A stretch of DNA of 21,629 nt from UBA1774 sp045628925 (GCA_045628925.1 JAZQQF010000053.1:1-21629); one strand, 5' to 3'. Shown: positions 12,001 through 18,136, counted from the first letter of the stretch. Notes: generated by a model not told the origin, from the sequence alone. Numbers and translations: made by a program.

Positions 12001-13753
12001 TCTTCACCAGCGTCTGGGGCGAAACGGTCGGCGGCGTCAGGTCAAGTGCGAAGCTGTGTTCGGGGGCCGCCGTGATGGTCTGCGCGGTGTATGCATTCCC
12101 CGCAAGGTCCAGCACCGTATCGGCAAAGACCAGCTTCGTGACCTTCACCGTGTCGCCCTCGCTCAGGTACATCCCTTTTTCCAGCTTCAGCGCCTCGCTG
12201 GTATACCGGTTCACCTGACCGTTGGACGCGCCCAGCCCGTACTGCGCGTTTTTGGAATCCACCAGCGAGACGCTCTGCCCCGCCACGGTGACCGGCGTCC
12301 CGTCTTCATAACAGAGGTTCGTCTCCATGGTCACGCGGTCATAGGAGGTGGAATAGATCTGCAGGCTGAGATCCGTAAAGGGCGCGGTCCGCTCGTTCAG
12401 ATACACTCTCAGATAGATCACGTCGCCCACGCCCAGCGTATTGTCGCTGGCATCCAGATAGTCGTTTGCCGTCGGGTCATCCTTGCCCAGCGCTTCCTTG
12501 ACGGACTCATTGAACAGCGTGGCGCTCACGTCCGTCATGGCTGCGAAGGGCGCTTCCCCGTCGACCGCGAACTTCACGGGGATCAGGTCGCCGCTCACGG
12601 CGTTGCCCGCGAGATCCGTAACGTAGGCGCTGGTCAGCGTGAAGCCCTCGGCGCTGCCGCCCGTTTCCGGATTGGCGATCGTGTAGCTTGCGCTGCCCTT
12701 CACCTGCTTCAGGGGGATATCCGCCGTCGCATGGAGGAGCGCCGTGCCGCCGGAAACGTCCAGCCCCTTGGCGCTCAGGTCCGCGCTCACCACGCTCAGC
12801 GAGGCGGGCAGGTTCCGGCTGCGCAGCTCCGCCGCCGTGGGCAGCTGGCAGGTAAAGGTCAGCTTGTTGTTTTCCAGCGCCGTGAGCCGGGCATACAGCT
12901 CCTGACTCTGCCCGTTCAGCTTCAGACCGATATACACGTTGTCATGGGCCGCGTCATCCGCAAAGCGGAGCGGCTCGTCAAAGTTCAGCACGATCTCCAC
13001 CGTGTCGCCCGCTTTGAAAACGGTCCCCTCCGTCCCGCCGCGCAGGACGCGGGCGCCGCCGTCCTGATACGGGCCGCGCTCATCCCGGAAGGTGATCATC
13101 AGCTTGTCGATGCTGCCGCCGTGATTGCAGGTATCCCAGGCCGTGTCAAAGGTGGAATTGGTGGTCGTGAGATACAGGCCCTTCGTACTGTCCCGCATGG
13201 GGAGATACGCCTGATCGCCCCGGCGCACGGAGGTCTTGCTCAGCGCACCGAAGCCCGTATAGAAGTCCCCGTTCCCCGGGCAGCCGAACACCACGTCTAT
13301 ATAGCTGCGCACTTCCTGAGACTGGAGGTTCAGGATGCCGCCCTTATGCTTGTGGTGGTTATTGTGGAACAGGGCGGAGAAGCAGGCGGAAATGCCGCTG
13401 TAGTCATCCGTTCCGTACCAGCTCCTGGCGATCTGCTGAAGGGTGCTGCCTTCGTACCCGTTCCAGCTGACACGGCCGTCCTCCGAGATCGTCGAATCAT
13501 AGTTCAGCCCCAGCAGGCCGATGGCATTATAGATGCCCGCGCCGCCCGCATTCGTTTTGATGGCGTCATAGAGCTTCGTGCTGTATCCGGTATACCGGTT
13601 CAGCACCGCAGCCTCCGGCTCCAGCCGGACGTAGGTCACGCTGCCGGAAGACCGGTCTACCGCGCGGGCAGGCGGCTGGATGGCCGGTGCCAGCGGCAGC
13701 AGCAGGCAGATTGCCACGATGAGGCTCAGGATCCGTTTCGTTGTGTGCTTCAT
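6071..13753 (-). CDS. Giant secreted Ig-like repeat protein (2560 aa)
   Basis: A complete ORF with ATG at 13753 and SD GTGGAGG 7 nt upstream. The first ~31 residues are a signal peptide (KR-rich start, IVAICLLLPLAP core, Ala-x-Ala near PPARA). The rest is a string of bacterial Ig-like or cadherin-like beta modules. The boundaries show as repeated 'D.T.P.' linkers (DLTPPTV about 572, DNVKPEL about 705, DVTAPTV about 1395, DTTPPEI about 1983, DLTPPAL about 2072, DRTLPTI about 2382) and seven '(A/S)GN' turns such as TDLAGNAV, TDYAGNTG and TDAAGNTA. The module near residues 2390-2460 resembles DUF5011/HYR-type Ig folds. The final ~80 residues form one more beta domain ending in IFVES. There is no LPXTG, no S-layer-homology repeat and no C-terminal membrane helix, so attachment is unknown. 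It is first of a pair with the 6057 gene. A structural or adhesive role is inferred. Confidence 0.9.
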   Translation of the reverse strand: MKHTTKRILSLIVAICLLLPLAPAIQPPARAVDRSSGSVTYVRLEPEAAVLNRYTGYSTKLYDAIKTNAGGAGIYNAIGLLGLNYDSTISEDGRVSWNGYEGSTLQQIARSWYGTDDYSGISACFSALFHNNHHKHKGGILNLQSQEVRSYIDVVFGCPGNGDFYTGFGALSKTSVRRGDQAYLPMRDSTKGLYLTTTNSTFDTAWDTCNHGGSIDKLMITFRDERGPYQDGGARVLRGGTEGTVFKAGDTVEIVLNFDEPLRFADDAAHDNVYIGLKLNGQSQELYARLTALENNKLTFTCQLPTAAELRSRNLPASLSVVSADLSAKGLDVSGGTALLHATADIPLKQVKGSASYTIANPETGGSAEGFTLTSAYVTDLAGNAVSGDLIPVKFAVDGEAPFAAMTDVSATLFNESVKEALGKDDPTANDYLDASDNTLGVGDVIYLRVYLNERTAPFTDLSLQIYSTSYDRVTMETNLCYEDGTPVTVAGQSVSLVDSKNAQYGLGASNGQVNRYTSEALKLEKGMYLSEGDTVKVTKLVFADTVLDLAGNAYTAQTITAAPEHSFALDLTPPTVSPQTLVKNADGSFSLRFTVSDTGSGVNGLTGSFRWTEQGFTCPYQYAIVQAGNTPESWQNGEMGTSCDFTQVDGEWDLFLRPVEGVTYNISRSSLEFRTTDYAGNTGTTECRLYDTAGGCGVLVIDNVKPELRLENSNRALNGTGGGTLTVRFSATEPVDAWYLWKTGDAEPAEGDSWLPAGVSGSYLEASQNVAANSSFSGTLWAKAKDRSGNDCAPVRLGSYSYDLTSVKYGLSYPAGIMGQAEVKVSAIGDSDALVFLLPMQELDREADADLAYLCYYSGASGNEAAGGADPDWNLFAGSGTSAQSGWMLVRYTVTDGKYAFERIGDAKTNGYEGGSSNYLGLYQLLASTENPSHYFVGDLRLTVLAGRAGAFTTAQNSVNFTYATAAGNGAYPVSADTVTLRISSCNNEKHSGVYVIGRDSVSVGTCGIENAFPNAKLTSTVTMTDMPQNASQDSRRPLKTLAGLTFHLSIGKDARGWNYEDIDWENSALVVEHGTEKLEFPISKSLTQDIRMPEADYPAGYSFVYLRLARHSDTTADHRYAYQIVLNGEYARNVWLDPTEFENDVRVESAEFALSTVPGSAGPGLTLASTAQNVPLGEDGKVWTVPTMETGTLTIHFTSDSYAPTEVTDTGVSYGGVIGLCYLEVKNLTTGAEKTLYNKIRDGSALDFQLKCTPYEWDMVLKPGEVNLLELTLVGINGSRTSPRYLSLLPSEGDLWNTGTVRTSPAADGLNFSVAAEPKLYYTPTADYPPIKTMYAYSMANDRLTEMTPQPDGSYLYEIQPGDMTIEDSYLYVYAVDIYGGISYDIAVAPLRDVTAPTVTADSFTCEDGVFTATYTITDECLATNRFTGYNGNGYEGGNCGVVPAPVDVLLVFDDAYGSCLGSPELRLTLAYGEDGQFHWSPDDLSATGITDVDAVLHWVNETGPNANVVLGGSLTVTVTGIVHPAFTGSGMTLSLTATDTCANTSAPAANSGTGVAPAEVKVTGCSYDYFDYDSYDKALFVSFDQPVQPVESWINRNISGYATEWHDAFPITRDGEYEITVRDLFGSFHTLTLTLDGVFGEEGFDLNISTLEDTVDPVTISAASDGDDCFLMPKKVERSGSGYSVTFPPAIENGFIAEETKQMEATASGLYAVLRYPSYQTGEDLSEYDQWERGDWLLIDLTNVAEDAPEAQLEFFFEEYGDSFLPGELPQGVTIGGVKVSYTTQRHVTPTGGTGAEHWFRMGDADSYTFTYEDDFGRAKSVTVDLSELGVTLGEPPEPFRDAAAPIVDVDIYTKTAFGFRQTEYFAGTDDDAAISRAFERAGYASGYSLTLRIRDDSSVKIALKTAAPASASYAALTSDTIPGAELSGNVLTFTDLEALPDSFYVTVCDNASGETAATADNFTSFKLKKSDVTNWLDTTPPEIETQTVQTDLYEKTVYVAVSDKTDDGTDTTAGVTVAVSGAVLETNTGANSAQYPWQFVFRTNAAATVIATDAAGNVSSETVSVSGIDLTPPALSVSWSPCFQDESGLDPASPPIGPVNTNVTAHVAADKPIADVTVMVRDYEEDIWSLLLSGEAEKDGYGYGMWWEFTSQRVSVHYENDVCWKQAKVIVLAPNGQESETVLYLDPASVIDKTAPGIDEYASERKALCREGYSVPYAAEYTIYFTEPVCWLEEQNGAVYDDTTPLILTITDNREHQYRFVDRAGNLLYDYGSMEPYLTIWDMVDNRAPELELTADTEALDASAAGVQLEILADEACTVTYTDGGAEKTVAVEEIPGSTEKFCCSGLFTFTENGTFKLKATDGAGNTSGFYVTISNIDRTLPTIRFSGSTVKLLQNSDPAELEALLRSGVETWDNVRVTGWSYDAAEIDLARPGTYPVVYTVTDAAGNTAEATRYVKVLDARLPVVRIDGQLTEEGGTAVIAAGTHTLEISNLAFDGEPYTLQLVRGTLTAGQMKSAGSGFPVEADGSFTLSGGFYTLYLVTQSRMTYRTTIFVES

Positions 13754-13959
13754 GGCGATTCCTCCACTTGTTAAAGTGCTTTATACGGTCTGCAATTTCA
13801 AACCTCTGCAGAGCATAATCCAGTTTTATTTTATCACATACTCCTTTAAATGGAAGCCTTTTTTATGATTTTTTCCAGTTTTTCCAGTTTTTTGCCGTAC
13901 CCGTCCTCCAAGAACACGCCCCCGAACCGCCGAGCGTTCCCGAGTCACGTACCGTCTGT
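13754..13959 (-). promoter_or_regulatory. AT-rich leader upstream of the giant-protein operon
   Basis: This 206-nt gap separates the M56 protease stop from the 2560-aa gene. It is much richer in A/T than its surroundings. Read on the minus strand it carries three copies of ACTGGA in A-tracts (complement near 13819-13827, 13873-13880 and 13881-13889). It also has a possible -10, TAAAAT, inside GTGATAAAATAA (complement near 13829-13840), with no convincing -35 at 17 nt. No clear terminator for the upstream operon and no copy of the 17551-17593 operator motif was found. It is probably the promoter and 5' UTR of the surface-protein operon, but read-through from the protease gene cannot be excluded. 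Confidence 0.45.
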
Positions 13960-16848
13960 TCAGTTCAGCAGCCGCAGCACCGCTGCCCGCCCGGCAGCAG
14001 TATCGTCATAAAGCGTTCCGCCGAGGAATGCCGTTTCATCCCCGTTTTCCCCGTGCCGGACGGCGAACACCGTACACGGTTCCGCGCCCCGGACGCGGCC
14101 GAGACTGTCCAGCCACGTTCCGTCCGAGCGGAGCGCGTCCTGCGGTTCCTCACAGGTAAACGCCGCGTCCCAGCGGTAGACCTCGTATTCCGTCCCGTCC
14201 TCCGTGAAGGCGTCCAGCGGCGTCAGCTCCGTGATGGTATACCCCGTGAATGCGCCCGCTCCGGCCCGTCGAGAAAGGCGTTCCAGCACTTCGGCAGCGC
14301 GTGCTTCCAGCTCCGCGCCATAGCGGCCGTATGATTCCGTGTCCACGCTGTCGCTGCTGGCGCAGCTGCCCCGCACGATGTCAACCAGCGCTTCATCCCG
14401 GAAATATCGGGTCTCCGACTTGCCCAGCCGGGGTTTATAATAGACCTCCACGATTCCCGGTTCCAGCCCGGCGCGCAGGTGCAGATGCTCGTCCTCCCCG
14501 GTATAGCCCGCAGGCCCGCCGGAGAAATAGACCTCGACCTCATAGCAGGCGTTGAACGCTTCCGGCGCTTCCACCGGTCCGGCTTCCGAAGCACGGCGCA
14601 GGGCTTCGCAAAGAGCAGCCTCGTCCACCGGGAAACGGGAGAAGATCACCAGCACCGTTTCCGGCGAAGCGGAACCCATGCGCTCGACGACCCCGGTCTT
14701 TGCGCTGCGGCTGTCGCAGTAAAAGGCATAGAGGCAGCTGCCCTGATACGTTTCGTCGTTCCACCCGGCAGATACCACGTAGAGGTATTCCCCGTCCGGC
14801 AGGGCAACGCTTCCGTCCTCGCTGAGTTTCAGCTGCGACCCCTCCGGGCTGAGTTCGTCCCACTGGGACGGGGCATAGCAGAAGACCTTCATGCTTCCCG
14901 GCTCCGGCCCGCCGGATTCAAAGGAAAGCGTGACCGATCCTCCGGCGCAGGCGGTCAGCGTAGGAATATTCTCCGGGTGCCGCGTCATCACCTCGCCGGG
15001 CGTCATGCAGTCCATCTCCGCGCCGCCCTGGAAGTGATACCAGCTGTAGGTCCCCCGCCAAAGCTGCAGCGGACTTCCGTCCCCTGTGACGGAGAGCATC
15101 GGCGGCGCCTGCCACGGCTCCGGTTCCGGCGCAGGCGGAGTCACTTCGTCCGCGGGCTCCTCCGGCACGAAATAGCGGTACTTCCCTTCCGCCCATTCCA
15201 GAGCGCCCGCCATCTTTGGCGCAGTGTATTTCCACCCGTCGATGCCAACGCTCTCCGCGCCGAACAGCACCTCGATGGGTTCCCCGTCCTTCACCACGGA
15301 AACCGGGTCGAACACGATGCGGTATTCCCACGCTTCGTCAAACACTTCCCCGGTGGGTTCCAAGATCAGGCTGTCGAAGGTTTTCAGACTGTCGATCTCA
15401 CTCGTCACGGTGACGGTAAACGCCGAGTTCCGCAAGTACAGGACCGCCGCGCTTGCATTCTGCACGCCGGGGCGCACGGCTGAGGCCGGTTCCCCGGCTT
15501 TCCGAAGCTCGGCATACCACCAGACGGAGCTGTCGTCAGAATCCGGGTCGGTGAGCCCCTCTTCGTCCTGCCAGCCCACGACCAGCAGCGTCTTTCCGCT
15601 TCGCAGCTCCAGCAGGTCGGCAAAGCACAGGTGTTCCCATCCCGGCGGCGTGAACAGGCAGCGGCAGGCCCACCGCACCGACCGGGACGGGATGCGCCCG
15701 TCCCCCACCGGATAGCGCCGGCCGAAATTCCGCTTCGTGGGGCGGAATACCTCGAGCTGCCCCGCCTTCATGCTGCTCCCGTCCGTCAGCTTCAGATACA
15801 GATTCCCGTCCGCATCCACGATTGCGGAATGCACATCGTCCGATGAAAGTGCCACCGGCTCCGTCACCCACCGCCCGAACAGGGTCGGCTGATACCGATA
15901 GCCGAAAATGTCATCTTCCTTGGGCTTCGTTAGGAAGCACACCGCCGCCGCGAGCATCAGCGCGATGGCCGCCAAAATCACCCACAGGGCGGGTTTCCGG
16001 TAATTCAGCACGTTTTTCACCCGCGTTTTCACGTCCGTTTCCCCGAAGGCCAGCGGGCAGGCCGTCACCATGCGCCGGGGCAGGCTGCAATCCAGCAGCG
16101 CCTGCGAATAGGCCGCCTTTTCCGCCTTCTCCATGCCCCGCACGACCTTTTCATCGCAGGCCAGCTCGATATCCCGGCAGAGCAGCACGTACCCCAGCCA
16201 CATGAGCGGATGGAACCAGTAGACCGACAGCAGCAGCCACCCCAGCGGCTTCCACAGCTGGTCGCCCCGGCTGAGATGCGCCCGCTCATGGGCCAGCACC
16301 TGTGCCCGCGTGTCCGCTTCGATCCCCGACGGGAGGTAAATGCGCGGAAAGAAGACGCCCAGAATGAAGGGCGAGGATATCCCGTCGCAGAGGTAGATAT
16401 TTCCGGTTTCCCGCACGGACGCGCCCACCCGCCGCCGGAGCTTCACCGTGCTGAATGCGGCGTAGCCCAGCATCAGGCACGCCCCCGCCAGCCACACCCA
16501 GCCGAGCACGGTCAGCGCGTCCGTCCGCTTCGCCGGTTCGGACGGGGCGGGCGGTGTTTCGGCGTTTGCCGCAAATGGTTCTCCCGATGCTTGGATATGC
16601 TCCGTCCCGGTATCCGTCTGAACGGTCACGGTCTCCGTCCGCGGCGGCACAGGCTCCACGCGCGGGTTCAGACTAAGGGCGCTTTCCGGCAGCGCGGGCA
16701 GGATGAGCCGCAGCGCCACGATGGCCCACAGGAGGCAGTGCAGCCATTTTGGCGCTTTTTTCAGCAGGAAACGCAGGATCAGCACCGCGAGGATGCACAG
16801 CCCGGCGGAAAGGCTCCGGTTCAGGAGCGTGCGCAGCAGTTCTCCCAC
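13960..16848 (-). CDS. M56 family (BlaR1/MecR1-like) membrane metalloprotease with non-PBP ectodomain
   Basis: 962 aa from GTG 16848, with GGAGG 8 nt upstream inside the end of the repressor gene. Membrane segments lie at about residues 13-29, 35-52, 112-132, 203-224 and 286-306. The cytoplasmic zinc site is HERAH (187-191), with a downstream ELACDE motif (E228) matching the third ligand of the M56 fold. In known BlaR1/MecR1 proteins this domain relieves repression by cognate BlaI/MecI after an external signal. Here the last helix is followed by about 650 extracellular residues without the SxxK, SxN and KTG motifs of the penicillin-sensing domain. This region instead has several beta-rich modules and a Pro-rich linker (about 575-590). 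BlaR1 is usually near 600 aa, so this protein is much longer. The ligand is unknown. It is the last gene of the operon, 4 nt after the repressor. Family assignment is firm; the signal sensed is not. Confidence 0.9.
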   Translation of the reverse strand: MGELLRTLLNRSLSAGLCILAVLILRFLLKKAPKWLHCLLWAIVALRLILPALPESALSLNPRVEPVPPRTETVTVQTDTGTEHIQASGEPFAANAETPPAPSEPAKRTDALTVLGWVWLAGACLMLGYAAFSTVKLRRRVGASVRETGNIYLCDGISSPFILGVFFPRIYLPSGIEADTRAQVLAHERAHLSRGDQLWKPLGWLLLSVYWFHPLMWLGYVLLCRDIELACDEKVVRGMEKAEKAAYSQALLDCSLPRRMVTACPLAFGETDVKTRVKNVLNYRKPALWVILAAIALMLAAAVCFLTKPKEDDIFGYRYQPTLFGRWVTEPVALSSDDVHSAIVDADGNLYLKLTDGSSMKAGQLEVFRPTKRNFGRRYPVGDGRIPSRSVRWACRCLFTPPGWEHLCFADLLELRSGKTLLVVGWQDEEGLTDPDSDDSSVWWYAELRKAGEPASAVRPGVQNASAAVLYLRNSAFTVTVTSEIDSLKTFDSLILEPTGEVFDEAWEYRIVFDPVSVVKDGEPIEVLFGAESVGIDGWKYTAPKMAGALEWAEGKYRYFVPEEPADEVTPPAPEPEPWQAPPMLSVTGDGSPLQLWRGTYSWYHFQGGAEMDCMTPGEVMTRHPENIPTLTACAGGSVTLSFESGGPEPGSMKVFCYAPSQWDELSPEGSQLKLSEDGSVALPDGEYLYVVSAGWNDETYQGSCLYAFYCDSRSAKTGVVERMGSASPETVLVIFSRFPVDEAALCEALRRASEAGPVEAPEAFNACYEVEVYFSGGPAGYTGEDEHLHLRAGLEPGIVEVYYKPRLGKSETRYFRDEALVDIVRGSCASSDSVDTESYGRYGAELEARAAEVLERLSRRAGAGAFTGYTITELTPLDAFTEDGTEYEVYRWDAAFTCEEPQDALRSDGTWLDSLGRVRGAEPCTVFAVRHGENGDETAFLGGTLYDDTAAGRAAVLRLLN

Positions 16849-16852
16849 GGTT

Positions 16853-17218
16853 TCAGCCTCCGTTCCTTGCTTCGTCGATGAGCTTCTGCAGCTCTGCCGC
16901 GTCCGCCTCGCTCAGCCCCTTCCCCGACGTGAACGCCGCGACGAAGGCGGGCAGCGACCCGTCGAAGGTCTCCGCCACGAACGCGCGGCTTTTCGCCGCC
17001 CGATACTCTTCCCGGCTCATCACGGCGCGCACCAGCCCGCCCTCATTCCGGAACAGGCCCTTTTCGCAGAGCTTGCGCAGGACGGTGTAGGTCGTAGGTT
17101 TTTTCCATTCCAGTTCCTTCTGGCAGAGCTTCACCAGTTCCCCCGAGGGGAGCGGCTCGTTTTCCCAGATCAGCTCTGCAAAGCGGGCTTCAACCGCGCC
17201 CAGCTTCCATTCCTCCAT
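16853..17218 (-). CDS. BlaI/MecI/CopY-family transcriptional repressor
   Basis: 121 aa, full length for the family (about 120-130). The N-terminus has the winged-helix arrangement of BlaI: LGAVEARFAELIWENEPLPS (helix 1), a second helix, then KKPTTYTVLRKLCEKGLF as recognition helix and start of the wing. The C-terminal helical part (LPAFVAAFTSGKGLSEADAA to the end) fits the dimerisation domain. ATG 17218 has a modest SD (AGAGG, 7 nt). It lies 3 nt downstream of the zinc-ribbon gene and 4 nt upstream of the M56 protease gene, the standard regulator-sensor pairing. It probably binds the two inverted repeats at the operon promoter, making the module autoregulated. Whether it controls other genes cannot be told here. 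Confidence 0.93.
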   Translation of the reverse strand: MEEWKLGAVEARFAELIWENEPLPSGELVKLCQKELEWKKPTTYTVLRKLCEKGLFRNEGGLVRAVMSREEYRAAKSRAFVAETFDGSLPAFVAAFTSGKGLSEADAAELQKLIDEARNGG

Positions 17219-17221
17219 GCT

Positions 17222-17524
17222 TCAGCCTCTTTCATAGTAGTCATACCCGCAGTTGGGGCAGCGGGGAAAATCGAAATCGTGGGGCTTGCCGCAACTGGGG
17301 CAGGTGCGCTGGGGCAGTTCCTCCTCCGGCTCGTCCCGGTCGCCCCGGTAAAATTCCAGCTTGCCGCATTCCGGGCAGCAGTAGATGCTCACCTTCATGC
17401 TCCCCGCCGCCAGATTCGGCAGCGTTCCCAGCAGCAGGCTTGCGTGGCCCAGCTGGATTTTTTCGGTGGATACGAAGCGCAGCGGCATTCCGCAGCGCAG
17501 GCAGTTCATCGTTTCATCGTACAT
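17222..17524 (-). CDS. Small zinc-ribbon protein (100 aa)
   Basis: The start is taken at ATG 17524, not at the upstream in-frame ATG at 17563, because AAAGGAAA sits 6 nt before it and because the 17563 start would lie inside the operator region. Four CxxC knuckles are visible: C8/C11, C50/C53, C75/C78 and C89/C92. These make one split zinc ribbon enclosing a LLGTLPNLAAGS segment and one compact C-terminal ribbon (CPSCGK...CPNCGY). An acidic linker (DEPEEEL) joins them. There is no signal peptide or membrane helix, so it is cytoplasmic. It is the first gene of the BlaI/M56 operon. Function unknown; nucleic-acid or protein binding is typical of such ribbons. Confidence 0.85.
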   Translation of the reverse strand: MYDETMNCLRCGMPLRFVSTEKIQLGHASLLLGTLPNLAAGSMKVSIYCCPECGKLEFYRGDRDEPEEELPQRTCPSCGKPHDFDFPRCPNCGYDYYERG

Positions 17525-17550
17525 GACTGATTTCCTTTCGTTCAGCGTTC

Positions 17551-17569
17551 GGTTTATCCTCAATAAACC
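17551..17569. promoter_or_regulatory. Probable BlaI operator 1 (inverted repeat)
   Basis: A perfect inverted repeat, GGTTTAT-cctca-ATAAACC, just downstream of the -10 of the zinc-ribbon/BlaI/M56 promoter, about 27 nt upstream of the first start codon. It shares the half-site GTTTAT with operator 2, with centres 25 nt apart. Position and symmetry fit a dimeric repressor that blocks initiation. The half-site differs from the TACA/TGTA core of characterised BlaI, MecI and CopY operators. Confidence 0.7.
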
Positions 17570-17575
17570 TTCTTC

Positions 17576-17604
17576 AGTTTATCATCGATAAACCATCCTG
17601 TCAA
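17576..17604 (-). promoter_or_regulatory. Promoter of the zinc-ribbon/blaI/M56 operon
   Basis: On the minus strand: a perfect -35 TTGACA (17599-17604), a 17-nt spacer, and -10 TAAACT (17576-17581) preceded by TGA, giving an extended -10 (TGnTAAACT). This is a strong vegetative sigma-factor type promoter, and its -10 and spacer lie within operator 2. The transcript would begin near 17569, inside operator 1. Confidence 0.8.
17577..17593. promoter_or_regulatory. Probable BlaI operator 2 (inverted repeat)
   Basis: A perfect inverted repeat, GTTTAT-catcg-ATAAAC, lying over the -10 element and the spacer of the minus-strand promoter. It has the same half-site and the same 5-nt centre length as operator 1. 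Binding here would exclude RNA polymerase from the promoter. Confidence 0.72.
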
Positions 17605-17617
17605 GGTTTTTCCCGGA

Positions 17618-17639
17618 AACGCAAATGGAGGTTTGCATT
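17618..17639. promoter_or_regulatory. Imperfect inverted repeat at the -35 of the PNPOx-like gene
   Basis: AACGCAAA and TTTGCATT flank a 6-nt centre (TGGAGG), with one mismatch over 8-nt arms. The right arm contains the -35 hexamer of the plus-strand promoter. It could be an operator for the downstream flavoprotein gene. No candidate regulator is identified beyond the BlaI homologue, whose putative half-site is different. Confidence 0.4.
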
Positions 17640-17661
17640 TTGCGCGGCGGTGTGGTATAGT
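17633..17661 (+). promoter_or_regulatory. Promoter of the PNPOx-like gene
   Basis: -35 TTGCAT (17633-17638), a 17-nt spacer, and -10 TATAGT (17656-17661) with TGG directly upstream as an extended -10. It drives the flavoprotein gene at 17719 and, by read-through, possibly tRNA-Pro. It is divergent from the operon promoter, with the two -35 elements 28 nt apart. Confidence 0.75.
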
Positions 17662-17718
17662 GTTTTCATCAAAATTATGGGCAGGCGCAGCGCGCTGCCC
17701 GGGAAAAGGAGATTTACC

Positions 17719-18117
17719 ATGGATAAACTGATGGAGTTCCTGAACGAGGCCGGCACTTTCTTCTACGCCACCTGCGACGGTGACAAGCCCCGCGTGCGTC
17801 CCTTCGGCTTCCGCATGGTCATCGACGGCAAGTTCTACTTCGGCATGGGCAAGCAGAAGCAGAGCTACGCGCAGACCATGGCCAACCCCAACATTGAGAT
17901 CTGCGCCATGAACAAGAAGAGCGAGTGGATCCGCATCCGCGGCATCGCCGTGCCCGACGACACCGAGGAGACCATGGCGAAGGTGTTCGAGAACAGCCCC
18001 CATCTGAAGATGCTCTACAACGAGCAGACCGGCAACGTGCTGGGCAACTTCTGGCTCAAGGACGGCTATGCCGAGATCGCCAGCATGAAGGGCGACTTCG
18101 AGTCCTTCAACTTCTGA
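17719..18117 (+). CDS. Pyridoxamine 5'-phosphate oxidase-like FMN split-barrel protein
   Basis: 132 aa from ATG 17719, with AAAAGGAGA placed 6-7 nt upstream. An earlier in-frame ATG at 17650 is rejected because it lies inside the -10 element region and lacks a ribosome site. The sequence has the small PNPOx-like split-barrel order: FFYATCDGDKPRVRPFGF, a beta strand (KFYFGMGKQK), QTMANPNIEICAM, then WIRIRGIA. These are the usual flavin-binding strands of general-stress or uncharacterised clostridial family members. There is no membrane segment. The codons are strongly C-ending (AAC, AAG, GGC), suggesting good expression. The exact substrate is unknown; true PdxH is longer and this protein should not be called PdxH. 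It precedes tRNA-Pro on the same strand. Confidence 0.88.
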   Translation: MDKLMEFLNEAGTFFYATCDGDKPRVRPFGFRMVIDGKFYFGMGKQKQSYAQTMANPNIEICAMNKKSEWIRIRGIAVPDDTEETMAKVFENSPHLKMLYNEQTGNVLGNFWLKDGYAEIASMKGDFESFNF

Positions 18118-18136
18118 GTTTTTTCACCCCGAAAGG

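Noticed and set aside
6011..13774. 2587-codon plus-strand ORF
   Set aside because: It is exactly antisense and in register with the 2560-aa gene. The translation is Arg/His/Gln-rich with no domains or signal peptide, while the minus frame has a signal peptide, ribosome site and Ig-like motifs.
14479..15483. 334-codon plus-strand ORF
   Set aside because: Lies opposite the ectodomain of the M56 protease; Arg-rich shadow composition.
13990..16848. Calling the M56 protein a beta-lactam sensor (BlaR1/MecR1 proper)
   Set aside because: The transpeptidase-like sensor motifs are absent and no beta-lactamase or PBP gene is nearby.
17560..18003. 147-codon minus-strand ORF
   Set aside because: Antisense of the PNPOx-like gene, which has its own promoter, ribosome site and family sequence.
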